From positions 62,001 to 126,000 of the forward strand of contig NZ_AVAQ01000045.1 in NCBI RefSeq assembly GCF_000463075.2: a DNA stretch of 64,000 nt, read 5' to 3'. Below the pieces are notes generated by a model. The model had not been told where the DNA came from and did not search any database. It worked only from the letters and a program-made list of their open reading frames with translations. Of the stretch, positions 19,597 to 28,835 are shown in pieces (within the stretch, counting starts at the first letter, position 1; the number at the start of each line of letters is the position of its first letter). Made by a program: the position numbers and the translations under genes. This stretch comes from Lactiplantibacillus plantarum EGD-AQ4. Its GTDB lineage: Bacteria > Bacillota > Bacilli > Lactobacillales > Lactobacillaceae.

Positions 19597-19636
19597 AAAA
19601 AGACTGGCCAACAGGGCATCCCCATCTAACCAGTCC
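19597..19636 (-). terminator. Terminator of the small coiled-coil gene
   Basis: On the minus strand GACTGG and CCAGTC (19635-19602) enclose a GC-rich loop and are followed by TTTTTG. It lies just after the stop at 19647. Confidence 0.7.
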
Positions 19637-19646
19637 AAATTTCAGT

Positions 19647-19850
19647 TTAATCCTCAGAAGCGTTAATTGCCTCTAGTAGCATATCTAGCTGTTCGCATTT
19701 GCGAGATAAGTGACCAACGCGTTCCTTTAAATGCGGGTAAATCGTGACAACCCGTGAGCGATCTTGCTGCCGAGCAGCTAACGCCTTTAAATGATCAAGT
19801 TCCGTATTAGCTTCTTGATATTCTTCAAGAATTTCAAAACGATTACTCAC
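19647..19850 (-). CDS. Small predicted coiled-coil protein, function unknown
   Basis: Not recognised. From GTG 19850 (AAGGAAG eight bases upstream) it encodes 67 residues, highly charged and helical with regularly spaced leucines (EILEEYQEANTELDHLKALA and a second stretch near the C terminus), suggesting a coiled coil. It has no Cys, signal peptide or membrane segment. It has its own terminator and lies between repeat copy B and the wall-hydrolase gene. Good ribosome site and terminator support it as a real gene. Confidence 0.65.
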   Translation of the reverse strand: MSNRFEILEEYQEANTELDHLKALAARQQDRSRVVTIYPHLKERVGHLSRKCEQLDMLLEAINASED

Positions 19851-19950
19851 TGATAACACTTCCTTAGAACAAATTTATCCATCAAATTTTTAATCCTAAA
19901 AAAACGACAAGATTAATATACCACATTTGTTAGTAAGTTTAAATCATAAA

Positions 19951-19998
19951 ATAAAAAAATAATCCGGAACACTCAGCAAGCCAAGTGTCCGGATTATT
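19951..19998 (-). terminator. Terminator of the LysM/NlpC-P60 gene
   Basis: A 15-bp stem (AATAATCCGGAACACT against AGTGTCCGGATTATT, one bulge) is followed on the minus strand by a run of T residues. Confidence 0.92.
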
Positions 19999-20011
19999 CG
20001 TATTTAATGAC

Positions 20012-21520
20012 TTATTTAACAGTTCCGGCGAAACTTGGCATGAAGTACGAACTGATCGTTTGAACTTGCACGTTTTCACCTTCAGTTGGCGCCGCCACGT
20101 ATTGGTTGTTACCAATATAGATGGCATCGTGATAAGTTGCACCACGACTTCCCCAGAAGAGGATATCGCCTGGTTGTGCATCGGCTACGGAATGAGTCGT
20201 CACGTATGATTCTTGAGCAACCGTACTATGTGGCAACGTAATCCCAGCTGCATGTTGGTAAACATAGGAAACTAACCCAGAGCAATCCATACCGGAGAGA
20301 CTTGCGCCACCCCAAACATAAGGAATATTGGCACTAGCTAGCTTCAAGGCTAACCCAGTCACAGAACCAGTTGATAAATCGCTTGAAGTACTGGTTGAAG
20401 TACTACTGCTGGTATTCGACGTGGTTGCCGTGCTACTACTTGCGGCTGAAGAACTACTTTGACTCGTCGTGCTTGATGAAGTTGCGGCCGATGAACTACT
20501 CTGACTCGTCACGCTTGATGAAGTTGCAGCTGATGAGCTTTCACTGGCAGTACTAGTCGTCGAACTGGCAGTCGCTTGACTGGTCGAACTTGAACTAGTC
20601 GTAGGACTAGCGATTGCTGCAGCGTTGGATGCCGTTGAACTTGCAGCAGAACTACTGCTAGTCGAGCTCGTTGCACTTTGGCTACTTGCAGTCGAACTGG
20701 CAGCTGATGAAGAACTTTGGCTGGCAGTTGACGAACTTTGGCTAGCAGCTGAAGTGCTTGAAGACGTGCTCTGACTGGTCGTTGATGAACTAGTAGCAGC
20801 ACTTGACGCACTGGCACTAGTTGCAGTCGTCGTGTCAGTATCAACACTAGCACTTGTGGCAACGGCCTTTAGAGTCGCCGTAGCAGTCGTAGACGTCGAT
20901 GAACTTGACGCACTCGTTGCAGCGGTTGAACTAGCATCACTGGCAGTATCCTGACTTACTGTCGTGCTGCTTGCACTAGTTGCTGAACTGGAAGCTGCAC
21001 TAGTAGTCGAGCTGGAGTTAGCAGCGCTGCTGGCCGTCGTCGTGGACGTCGTTGCAGCAGAAGTTGCGGTTTTAGCGGTCGTCTTGGTCGTTGCTCCTGG
21101 TACTTGTAACTTCTGACCAACCAAAATTAAATTACCAGAGAGGTTATTCAATTGTTGGAGGGCATGGACGGAAGTATTGTACTTGTCAGCTAGCGCCCAG
21201 AGACTATCACCCGCTTTAACGGTATATGTACCCTTAGTTGCGGTTTTAGTCGTCGCTGACTTAGTTGTCGCTTTTGACCCACTAATCTGTAAATTCTGAC
21301 CCACATAAATTAAATCAATGTTGGAATCAGACCGAGTAATCGAATTCAATTTTTCAATACTTTGCACGGAAACGCCGTGCTTTTGAGCGAGGCTCCACAC
21401 CGTGTCATTGGCCTTGACGGTGACTGAAGCAGCATTGGCAGCTTGGCCTGTAGCAAGCAATAAACCAACGGCACCAACCGTACCGGCTAGGACCTTGCCC
21501 GTTGTATGTGCTTGTGACAT
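20012..21520 (-). CDS. Secreted LysM-NlpC/P60 peptidoglycan hydrolase
   Basis: Extracellular wall hydrolase of 502 residues. It has an N-terminal signal peptide (hydrophobic core near residues 9-24, cleavage near ANA-A), two LysM peptidoglycan-binding modules (about 31-80 and 98-145), a Ser/Thr/Ala low-complexity linker of some 240 residues, and a C-terminal NlpC/P60 domain with catalytic Cys413 (MDCSGLVSY) and His464 (YHDAIYIG). NlpC/P60 enzymes of this build usually cut gamma-D-Glu to meso-DAP bonds, which fits a DAP-type wall (dapF is nearby). The linker resembles those O-glycosylated in lactobacilli; that is inference here. It is a single gene with a GGAG site and a strong terminator. It is similar in layout to L. 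plantarum Lp_2162, as I recall it. Confidence 0.93.
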   Translation of the reverse strand: MSQAHTTGKVLAGTVGAVGLLLATGQAANAASVTVKANDTVWSLAQKHGVSVQSIEKLNSITRSDSNIDLIYVGQNLQISGSKATTKSATTKTATKGTYTVKAGDSLWALADKYNTSVHALQQLNNLSGNLILVGQKLQVPGATTKTTAKTATSAATTSTTTASSAANSSSTTSAASSSATSASSTTVSQDTASDASSTAATSASSSSTSTTATATLKAVATSASVDTDTTTATSASASSAATSSSTTSQSTSSSTSAASQSSSTASQSSSSAASSTASSQSATSSTSSSSAASSTASNAAAIASPTTSSSSTSQATASSTTSTASESSSAATSSSVTSQSSSSAATSSSTTSQSSSSAASSSTATTSNTSSSTSTSTSSDLSTGSVTGLALKLASANIPYVWGGASLSGMDCSGLVSYVYQHAAGITLPHSTVAQESYVTTHSVADAQPGDILFWGSRGATYHDAIYIGNNQYVAAPTEGENVQVQTISSYFMPSFAGTVK

Positions 21521-21823
21521 TTAATTCACTCCTTAGATTTCAAATGTTATCGTAACAAAAACGCCTGACAGCATAAGATTAATAAAATCTTAATTTGCTT
21601 TTACAAATCATAATTTTATTGTAGCACAATTTGAGAAAATACAAACTAGAATCACTCACTTTTTTACAAAACAATCCGGTTATTTTGAAAAATAGTTGTC
21701 AATGCCAACGTGAGCTTAACAATTGACGCCACCGCGTTTATGTGAATAAACATAAAGTTAGTTTTGACCCTCACAAGCAATCATTTGCTTCAGTCAACCG
21801 CCCCGCTCACATGATTAACAGCC

Positions 21824-21860
21824 AATAAAAAAAACGTTAACGCATCAGGACGTTAACGTT
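21824..21860 (-). terminator. Terminator of prs
   Basis: AACGTTAACG / CGTTAACGTT is a perfect 10-bp stem (21860-21833) followed on the minus strand by eight T residues. The rest of the 21521-21823 gap holds the hydrolase promoter region and short AT-rich inverted repeats (around 21738-21758) with no assignable function. Confidence 0.93.
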
Positions 21861-21875
21861 CGTTAAATATTAAGA

Positions 21876-22841
21876 TTAAATGCGTGGGTCAAATAATCGA
21901 TCGACCGGTTGTTGCTCATGAATCAATCTAATTGCATCACCCAACAATGGACCAACAGATAACTGAACCAACTTATCAAACTGCTTCGATTCTGGAATCT
22001 GAATGGTATCGGTGACGATCACCTTTTCTAGCTTAGAAGCCTGCAACTTCTGCACGGCATCTTGTGAGAAGATCGCATGAGTCGCACAACCATAGACAGT
22101 CGCGGCACCGGCTTGCGATAAGGCATCCGCTGAAACATCAAAGCGTGTCCCCGTATCGATCATGTCATCGATCACGATGGCGATACGGCCTTTGACATCA
22201 CCAATAATACTATTTGGTACGATTTCATCATCATCTGGATGACGATTATCGATAATGGCAATCGGGGCTCCGAGCAGTTCAGCCATCTTCCGTGCACGGG
22301 AAACACCCGCATGGTCCGGAGAAACCACAACTAAATTATCCGTAATCCCCCGGTCCTTGAAGTAGCTTGCTAGCAATGGTGCGGCGTATAGGTGATCAAC
22401 TGGAATATCGAAGAAGCCTTGAATTTGTGCGGCGTGTAAGTCGACCGTGATAATCCGACTAGCACGATCCTTTTCCAACAACGTCGCGATTAGCTTCGCC
22501 GTAATTGGTTCCCGTGACCGCGCTTTACGGTCTTGACGAGAATACCCATAATACGGAATGACGACATTAATTTGACTGGCACTCGCACGACGCAGCGCGT
22601 CAATCATAATCAATAATTCCAGGATCGTATCATTGACTGGTTCTGAAATCGACTGAACAACGAAGACCTCCGCCCCGCGGATACTTTCTTCGATATTAAT
22701 CTGAATTTCACCATCGCTAAAGCGCTTGACAGAACTTTTACCGAGTGGAATTCCCACCCGCTGCGCAATTTTTTTAGCCAGCGGTAAATTGGAATTCAGG
22801 GCAAACAGTTTTAGTTTGGCATAAGATTCGTCTGTTGACAT
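21876..22841 (-). CDS. prs: Ribose-phosphate pyrophosphokinase (PRPP synthetase)
   Basis: Makes PRPP from ribose 5-phosphate and ATP for nucleotide, His, Trp and NAD synthesis. The 321 residues contain the class I motifs: [13 protein letters not shown] near the N terminus, [29 protein letters not shown] and the PRPP loop [11 protein letters not shown]. The start is ATG 22841 behind a strong GGAGG site; the upstream in-frame extension to 23006 lacks one. It stands alone and not beside glmU, where the main Firmicute prs usually lies, so it may be a second paralogue. That is inference, since the rest of the genome is not visible. Confidence 0.94.
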   Translation of the reverse strand: MSTDESYAKLKLFALNSNLPLAKKIAQRVGIPLGKSSVKRFSDGEIQINIEESIRGAEVFVVQSISEPVNDTILELLIMIDALRRASASQINVVIPYYGYSRQDRKARSREPITAKLIATLLEKDRASRIITVDLHAAQIQGFFDIPVDHLYAAPLLASYFKDRGITDNLVVVSPDHAGVSRARKMAELLGAPIAIIDNRHPDDDEIVPNSIIGDVKGRIAIVIDDMIDTGTRFDVSADALSQAGAATVYGCATHAIFSQDAVQKLQASKLEKVIVTDTIQIPESKQFDKLVQLSVGPLLGDAIRLIHEQQPVDRLFDPRI

Positions 22842-22881
22842 AACGACCTCCATAAAAGTTGTTTGATGATTTGCTACTTTG

Positions 22882-22890
22882 ATTATAGCA
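22882..22890 (-). promoter_or_regulatory. Extended -10 promoter element of prs
   Basis: The minus strand has TGCTATAAT (22890-22882), a perfect -10 box with TGn extension, about 40 bases before the prs start. No good -35 box is seen, which extended -10 promoters tolerate. Confidence 0.55.
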
Positions 22891-23054
22891 GTTACACGCC
22901 CGAAAAACTGCTGTGAAAGCATATTTTTGACTGAATCAGCACAACTTAGGGCGGCGGACCAGTCTACAATTATTACGACAGGACTTTTATTAAATAATTC
23001 TTTCAATAAGTTAAAATGCCGATTCTATCGCAATTTGTCCATGCCAACTAATCA

Positions 23055-25667
23055 CTAGTTAGTTGTTTGGGGCATGAAATCTGTCGGCTTAATACCGGCC
23101 ATACCAATCATCGGATCAATCTGTCGGCTTAAAACGAGCGCAGGCGTTAACACGGTGGGACCCTGGACAGGTTGCGAAGCCGCACTAGCCTCGGATTCAC
23201 GATCATCTGCCGCAGTCACAACCGGTTGCGATGAAGGCACTTCTTCATCGTTTACCGACTCAACTGGAATGGGTTCAGCTTTCGTATCAGCAGTTTCGGC
23301 GTTACGTTCCGCTGCTTCCACATCACTGGTAGATTCAGCTGACGGTTCCGATTCATCCGCCTCGTCGCTCGTTTCCGTTCCCCAAACTTGACGAAGCCGC
23401 TTCGTTAAGGTCGTTTGGCGATTGACTGATTCATTCGTGACGCTACGTTTGAAGGACTGAATATCCCCAAGCAAAATCAACATCTGCTCCGCACGTGTTA
23501 CAGCCGTATAAAGTAAATTGCGTTGCAGCATTCTGGAAAATTGCGGCACCATGGGCAGAATGACCATTTTGAATTGACTCCCTTGTGACTTGTGAATCGA
23601 CATACTGTAAGCCAGCGTTAATCGGTTCCAATCGCTCCGTTGATAGGTCACTTCATTTTGGTCAAACGCAATCGTGATTTGATCCTTCTTAGATTCATTA
23701 TGGGGATCACCAGCTAGGTCAATCCCCACGATTCGCCCAATATCGCCATTAAAGACATTATCTTCCGGTGAGTTGACTAGGTGTAAGACCTTATCACCAA
23801 CTCGGTAGTCTTGACCATTATAAGTCAGGTGCTTCTGCCGTGCCGATTTGAGTGGGTTAAAGATGTTTTGTACGGTCGTGTTGAGTTGGTCGATACCAGC
23901 CGTTCCACGATACATCGGCGCCAGAATCTGAACATCATCCGCACTGAACCCCTTCGCTTTAGCCTTACCGACCACCTGTTCAATAATGTGGTTAACTTGA
24001 TAGGCATTACAACTAATAAATGAACGGTCTGGCTGATTGACTGCGAAATCGTCAGGTAACTTTCCATCCTTGATTGCGTGCGCCAACGGAATAATGCTGG
24101 AGTCATTGCCTTGTCGATAAATGGTCGTCAGCTCGATTTGTGGCAATTCACTAAACTGTAATAAGTCATGGAAGACCTGCCCAGCCCCAACTGATGGTAA
24201 CTGGTCCTTATCACCAACGAAAATCACCTGCATCTCACTCGGAATCGACGTCAGCAGCTGTTGAAAAAGCACGGTGTCCACCATCGACATTTCATCAATA
24301 ATCAGTAAGCCACCCTGAAGTTCCTTACTGGGTTCTTCTGGGCCATCTTCCCGACCAGTCAATCCTAATAGTCGGTGAATCGTACTAGCAGGCAATCCAG
24401 TGGTTTCAGCCATCCGTTTGGCAGCCCGACCAGTTGGCGCCGCTAGTGAGATTGGAAATGGTTCATCTTTATACTGGTTAACATCGAGCACCACGTCATG
24501 CAGTTCAGCGTATAGTGCGACTAACCCACGAATAATGGTCGTCTTTCCAGTTCCGGGACCCCCGGTCAGTAAAAAGACGTGAGAGGTAATGGCCGCCTTC
24601 AACGCTGCCGTTTGGGACGCGTCATAGGTGATGTTGCTAGCCCGACTGACGTGCTGGATGGCACTTTCGACGGCTTTATCCGTCAACGGGTGCTCATCTT
24701 CTTCGTCCAGTAACCGTTTCAGTTGTTCGGCGACTCGCCACTCCGCTTCATAGAGTCCTCGCAGATAGATGCGGTTCTCATCACCAACAATCTTATTCTC
24801 TTTGGCTAAAACGACGAGTTGGTCCGCTAACTTCTCGGGATCAACGCGCACATGACGAGCACTCTCCAACAACTGTAATGTTTGATTCAGCAGTGGCTTA
24901 GCAGTCGTATAGGTGTCGCCGTTCGCCACGCACAACTCATCGATCTCAGTGAGCAATGCCGCTTTTAATCGTTCATCCGCTTGCGGGTCGATATTGAGTT
25001 GCGCGGCAATCTGGTCCGCCTTCTTAAAACCAACCCCCTTGATGTCTTCCACCAAGCAATATGGATTCTCTTGGATCCGCGCGAGTGTGTCGCCTTGATA
25101 GCGCGCATAAATGGCAGCAGCCAAACGACTCCCAAAGCCATACGCATTCAGTCCAATAATCGTCTGTTCGAGCCCATTATTGACCGTCAACGTATCGACT
25201 AAGGTCGCCTGAACACCAGCGCGTAAGCCAATTGGTTTGAGGACTTTGGGGTCAGCCAAAATCTTATCGATCGCATCTTCACCCAAGGTATCGACAATGC
25301 GTTCCGCCGTGCGTTTACCCAAGCCGGGAAAATCATTTCCTGACAAATAAGCAATTAAGCCACTACGCGTTGTCGGTGTCTCATTTTGATAATTATCGGC
25401 CTGAAATTGGACGCCATACTTGGGATGGGTCACAGTTCGACCGGTAAACCGATAAGTCGTCTCTTCCTGAATATCGGCAAAATTCCCGGTGACCACGATT
25501 TCATCTTCCGACCAATCGATGTTTTGCTCGGTCACTTTAACTAACAAAACTTTGTAGAAGCTATCAGCACTACTAAAAAAAGTGGCAGCAACCTTGCCGA
25601 CCACATAATGGCTGACCGGGTTACGACCGACATCATCGGAAAATAAATTTGCTTGTTCGTCCGTCAC
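23055..25667 (-). CDS. recD2: RecD2-type ATP-dependent 5'-3' DNA helicase
   Basis: Superfamily 1B helicase working outside RecBCD, involved in replication-fork maintenance and repair in Firmicutes. The 870 residues include tandem helix-hairpin-helix elements (for example near FPGLGKRTAERIV), Walker A LTGGPGTGKTT near residue 368, Walker B LLIIDEMSMVD, the GDKDQLPSVGAG motif and a C-terminal LAYSMSIHKSQGSQF motif. The last 130 or so residues are an acidic, Ser/Glu-rich low-complexity tail. The start is GTG 25667 with AAGGAGG upstream. It is co-directional with and 12 bases from the TPR gene, as in yrrB-yrrC of Bacillus. Confidence 0.95.
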   Translation of the reverse strand: MTDEQANLFSDDVGRNPVSHYVVGKVAATFFSSADSFYKVLLVKVTEQNIDWSEDEIVVTGNFADIQEETTYRFTGRTVTHPKYGVQFQADNYQNETPTTRSGLIAYLSGNDFPGLGKRTAERIVDTLGEDAIDKILADPKVLKPIGLRAGVQATLVDTLTVNNGLEQTIIGLNAYGFGSRLAAAIYARYQGDTLARIQENPYCLVEDIKGVGFKKADQIAAQLNIDPQADERLKAALLTEIDELCVANGDTYTTAKPLLNQTLQLLESARHVRVDPEKLADQLVVLAKENKIVGDENRIYLRGLYEAEWRVAEQLKRLLDEEDEHPLTDKAVESAIQHVSRASNITYDASQTAALKAAITSHVFLLTGGPGTGKTTIIRGLVALYAELHDVVLDVNQYKDEPFPISLAAPTGRAAKRMAETTGLPASTIHRLLGLTGREDGPEEPSKELQGGLLIIDEMSMVDTVLFQQLLTSIPSEMQVIFVGDKDQLPSVGAGQVFHDLLQFSELPQIELTTIYRQGNDSSIIPLAHAIKDGKLPDDFAVNQPDRSFISCNAYQVNHIIEQVVGKAKAKGFSADDVQILAPMYRGTAGIDQLNTTVQNIFNPLKSARQKHLTYNGQDYRVGDKVLHLVNSPEDNVFNGDIGRIVGIDLAGDPHNESKKDQITIAFDQNEVTYQRSDWNRLTLAYSMSIHKSQGSQFKMVILPMVPQFSRMLQRNLLYTAVTRAEQMLILLGDIQSFKRSVTNESVNRQTTLTKRLRQVWGTETSDEADESEPSAESTSDVEAAERNAETADTKAEPIPVESVNDEEVPSSQPVVTAADDRESEASAASQPVQGPTVLTPALVLSRQIDPMIGMAGIKPTDFMPQTTN

Positions 25668-25679
25668 GAAAAATCCTCC

Positions 25680-26366
25680 TTATTCATTAGACTTTTTATG
25701 TTCTGCCTGACTGGCCAACATTTTTTCAATATCTGAGAGTTGTTGCTGATGAGCTTTGAAGTAAGTGGCATCTAACTTTTCTGCGGTTTCAAACCACTTG
25801 GCATATGGCTGTCCCAACACCATTGCCGTCAAGCCGATGTTAAACGCCGCTTTGCCGGATTGTGGATCTAATTTAAACGCTTGATGGTAATATTCCGATG
25901 CCTGTTGATTATTGCCTAATGCAAGTAAAATGTCTGCTACTAACAAATTAGTATCAACCTGCTTAGGCTGGGCCTCCTGAGCAGTGATTGCCCAGACCAG
26001 TGCGTGTTGGTAATCACGTTTGGCCATCAACGCCTGACCACTCATCATATACGCATCCGTCTTTAATTTAGGATCCGTAATTTGCTGATAAAATGGTAGC
26101 GCCTTATCATACATTTCAGCTTGATAATAGACATTGCCCAGCGCATAGCGAAATAAATCACCAGCGGGTTGTTGCGATTCAAACTTGCCGAGAGCTTTCA
26201 TTGCCAGTGCTTCGGCCTGCTCGTAATCTTTTCCGGCCGTCAGTAAGACCGTCAAATCATAATACGCATGATAATCTTCTGGTCGGGCATCGATTTTGCC
26301 CACCAATTCATGAACTAACGCCTGTTGGGCCGCCTTATTTGGCCGCGTCTGCTTTGCCATACACAC
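25680..26366 (-). CDS. Tetratricopeptide repeat protein (YrrB-like)
   Basis: Soluble 228-residue protein of degenerate TPR repeats. Helical pairs with the W/L-G-Y-A-F-A-P pattern are visible, for example [21 protein letters not shown] and QASEYYHQAFKLDPQSGKAAF. It is likely a protein-interaction scaffold. It sits directly upstream of recD2 and downstream of the mutase-like gene. The start is either GTG 26366 (AAAGGA six bases upstream) or ATG 26360. Partners are unknown. Confidence 0.85.
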   Translation of the reverse strand: MCMAKQTRPNKAAQQALVHELVGKIDARPEDYHAYYDLTVLLTAGKDYEQAEALAMKALGKFESQQPAGDLFRYALGNVYYQAEMYDKALPFYQQITDPKLKTDAYMMSGQALMAKRDYQHALVWAITAQEAQPKQVDTNLLVADILLALGNNQQASEYYHQAFKLDPQSGKAAFNIGLTAMVLGQPYAKWFETAEKLDATYFKAHQQQLSDIEKMLASQAEHKKSNE

Positions 26367-26383
26367 TCACATTCCTTTCATCA

Positions 26384-27049
26384 TCAAATGGTATCCGTCG
26401 CATCTGGACGCCGTGATAAGTACGACGTATCATTCCAATCTAATAATTTATAATGCCGGCCACGATCACGGGTCTCTAAAATGGTCGTCGAGGTATTCGA
26501 CAAACCACCCCGTTGACGCAGCGTCGCTAGGGATGCGCCAAGCAATGAGTTCACTAGCGCATTCAATGCCGCCCCATGACTGACAATCAAGACGTTATCT
26601 TCACGACGCGGATTAGCCTGAACAATCTGGGTGATGGCAGGCGTCATCCGCTTCAATAATTGTTGAAAGCTCTCCCCTTGAATCGCCGTTGGATCGTATT
26701 GATCAGGATGATTACGAAAAGCATCAAATTCCGCTGGATATGTCGCTTCCACCGCGGTAAACGCCATTCCTTCCATCTTTCCTAAGTTGAATTCGCGTAA
26801 GCGGCTCAGGACCGTTAACGGTAACTCTGGTTGATTCAAGTCATGGCGCAGCGTCATCGCCGTATCCCGCGCACGTTTCAACGGACTCACGTATAAGTGA
26901 CTAAAATGAATATCTTGCAGTGCTGCAGCTAACTCATGAATTTCTTGATAACTCGCTGGCAACAACGGTGAATCACCTTGTGACCCTTGATAGCGGCCTT
27001 CGAGGTTCCACTCAGTTTTGCCATGGCGAATAAATAATAATTTTGTCAA
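26384..27049 (-). CDS. Histidine phosphatase family protein (GpmB-like)
   Basis: Cofactor-independent or broad-specificity phosphatase of the phosphoglycerate mutase superfamily, 221 residues. The phosphohistidine motif LFIRHGKTEWN starts at residue 5, and the second catalytic His is in VLIVSHGAALNAL. The start TTG 27049 is supported by GAGG ten bases upstream. It forms an operon with the TPR gene and recD2 (17-base gap). The family includes phosphoglycerate mutases, alpha-ribazole phosphatases and generic phosphatases; the small size favours a phosphatase. Confidence 0.88.
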   Translation of the reverse strand: MTKLLFIRHGKTEWNLEGRYQGSQGDSPLLPASYQEIHELAAALQDIHFSHLYVSPLKRARDTAMTLRHDLNQPELPLTVLSRLREFNLGKMEGMAFTAVEATYPAEFDAFRNHPDQYDPTAIQGESFQQLLKRMTPAITQIVQANPRREDNVLIVSHGAALNALVNSLLGASLATLRQRGGLSNTSTTILETRDRGRHYKLLDWNDTSYLSRRPDATDTI

Positions 27050-27336
27050 TTGCTTACTTCCTCGTATTGATAACCTATAATATTTCGACGATTGGTCCCG
27101 CGATAATCAGAGCTACTGAAGCCACCGAAGACGTCCGGCGCTTCCCCTGATTGCCAGTCAAGTAAACTGACGCTCACGGACCAATGCCGACCACTTTATA
27201 TATTATGACAGTTTTCAGGTTGCTTTTCAAAATCTGTTCACCTATTTGGTCAATTTTCAACCAACTTAATAAAAATAAAATTATGTCAACTAGCATCGGC
27301 GATTTTCGATGGCCAAACGAACTGCCAATCGCCAAT

Positions 27337-27373
27337 AAAAAAAGAGTAGCCTGTCCTTAAACAAGCTACCCTA
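27337..27373 (-). terminator. Terminator of the csc cluster
   Basis: AGGGTAGCTTGT pairs with ACAGGCTACTCT (27372-27343) and is followed by a T-run on the minus strand. The remaining gap 27050-27336 shows nothing else assignable. Confidence 0.88.
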
Positions 27374-27377
27374 AAAT

Positions 27378-28829
27378 TCACGGTGCTGGAACCACTGCTA
27401 ACGTCCACGTGATGGTACTCTGATACTGTCCGACTGAAGCTAACGGCGTTGCGGGTAAGATCAAGCTGCTTGGTGTCACATCAAAGGTTTGACTTTGACG
27501 TCCCGACTGAGTGTAGACCGTCTGAGCCGTTCCATCCGCCACCAAGCTTTGCGCTAACTGACCATCCGTCGCCTTCAGCTCAACTTGTGCGGATTTAATC
27601 TCGGCACCACCAGCTGTCGCAAACGGGCTGAGACTCGCAAGTAACTGCCAATTGCCTCCCACGGTCCGGTGGTCGACAACGGCCAATTGCTGGTCGTTAT
27701 TACCATCATATGCCGCATCGGTTGCAACGGATTGCTTGGTCAGGGCCAACGTGGTCCCACGCGCAAGTGTCGCCAGCGTGACCGAACCAAAGTTCAAATT
27801 AGGCACCGCCGTCAACGCTAGCTGTCCACCAGACGTGACCGTCAAACGGGCCGCATTAGTGGTAACTATCTGCGGTTTGCCATTGACGGGATAACTCAAG
27901 CTCGCATAGTACGACGTGCCATCATCATCCGCGTTCGTGGGCGTTTTGACCGTATAACTCGTATCGGTCACATTTAGCGCGGTGGCTTTGCCATTTTTGA
28001 CCCGATACCAATTGGCAACCGTCACACCGTCTGGTAACGCTGGTAACGTAAACGTCGCCGGGGTCCCTTCAGTAACAGTCACATCTTGTAGCGCACCAAT
28101 TAGAATCTGAACACTGTCACTTAAGCCATTAGAGGTACCCGTAATCGTGACTATCCCATGATCATCGGCTAAGCCTGAATGATCACTGGCAGCATCTGCA
28201 GCGGTGACATTGCCGTACTCATCCACAGATGCCAGCGTAGAATCACTACTCTTCCACGTGACAGGGTCCGTCGCAGTTTCGGGTGTCAGTGCGGCGTGAA
28301 CCATTGTCTCTTCTGAATTACCCATCCACTGTTCATCGCTACTGACCTTGATGCCAGTCGTTGGGACTCGTGACGGGGTTACCGTCACCTTTGCAATTTT
28401 CGACCAATAGTCTGGAAAGGCACCAACACCTGAGAAATCATATTGAACTTGGAAATAAACTGGGGTCGTTGCCGTCACTTCGGGCGCATTGTACGTGTAG
28501 GTTCGACTGTTTGTGCCGACTTTTTGATAGGTCTGACCACCATCAGTCGATTGCCACCATACATATTTCCGACCACTGAGTAGACTAGTAGCGGCTTCTA
28601 ACGCACTGCGTTGTGCACGGACGGAGAGTGTTACTGACTGACCGCCAATCACATTACTATCGATGGGTTGTTGCGTGAAACCACCAGAAAGATTCAAGCC
28701 AACGATTGAAGTTGGCCGCGAAGTCGGTGGTTGCGGTGCCGTTTTGGCCGCTTCAACGACAGGAGTAAAATACCAGCAAACGAGTATGACGCTAAGTGTA
28801 AACCATACCCACCTAACCCATTTCTTCAT
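27378..28829 (-). CDS. WxL-domain surface protein with Ig-like domain (CscC-type)
   Basis: Secreted 483-residue protein of a csc surface complex. It has a signal peptide (residues 1-28, ending VEAAK), an N-terminal region of beta-rich domains, a Big2-like bacterial Ig domain (around 155-245, WKSSDSTLASVDEYGNVTA), a second Ig-like domain, and a C-terminal WxL region with WQL (GGNWQLLAS) and WTL (TITWTLAV) motifs, which bind peptidoglycan non-covalently. It is the last gene of the cluster, 6 bases after the DUF916 gene, with a terminator downstream. WxL complexes in lactobacilli are proposed to bind plant polysaccharides; the ligand here is unknown. Confidence 0.88.
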   Translation of the reverse strand: MKKWVRWVWFTLSVILVCWYFTPVVEAAKTAPQPPTSRPTSIVGLNLSGGFTQQPIDSNVIGGQSVTLSVRAQRSALEAATSLLSGRKYVWWQSTDGGQTYQKVGTNSRTYTYNAPEVTATTPVYFQVQYDFSGVGAFPDYWSKIAKVTVTPSRVPTTGIKVSSDEQWMGNSEETMVHAALTPETATDPVTWKSSDSTLASVDEYGNVTAADAASDHSGLADDHGIVTITGTSNGLSDSVQILIGALQDVTVTEGTPATFTLPALPDGVTVANWYRVKNGKATALNVTDTSYTVKTPTNADDDGTSYYASLSYPVNGKPQIVTTNAARLTVTSGGQLALTAVPNLNFGSVTLATLARGTTLALTKQSVATDAAYDGNNDQQLAVVDHRTVGGNWQLLASLSPFATAGGAEIKSAQVELKATDGQLAQSLVADGTAQTVYTQSGRQSQTFDVTPSSLILPATPLASVGQYQSTITWTLAVVPAP

Positions 28830-28835
28830 CGCGCC

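Noticed and set aside
20509-20862. 117-codon alternate frame on the same strand as the wall hydrolase
   Set aside because: Frame-shifted reading of the repetitive Ser/Thr/Ala linker; no ribosome site.
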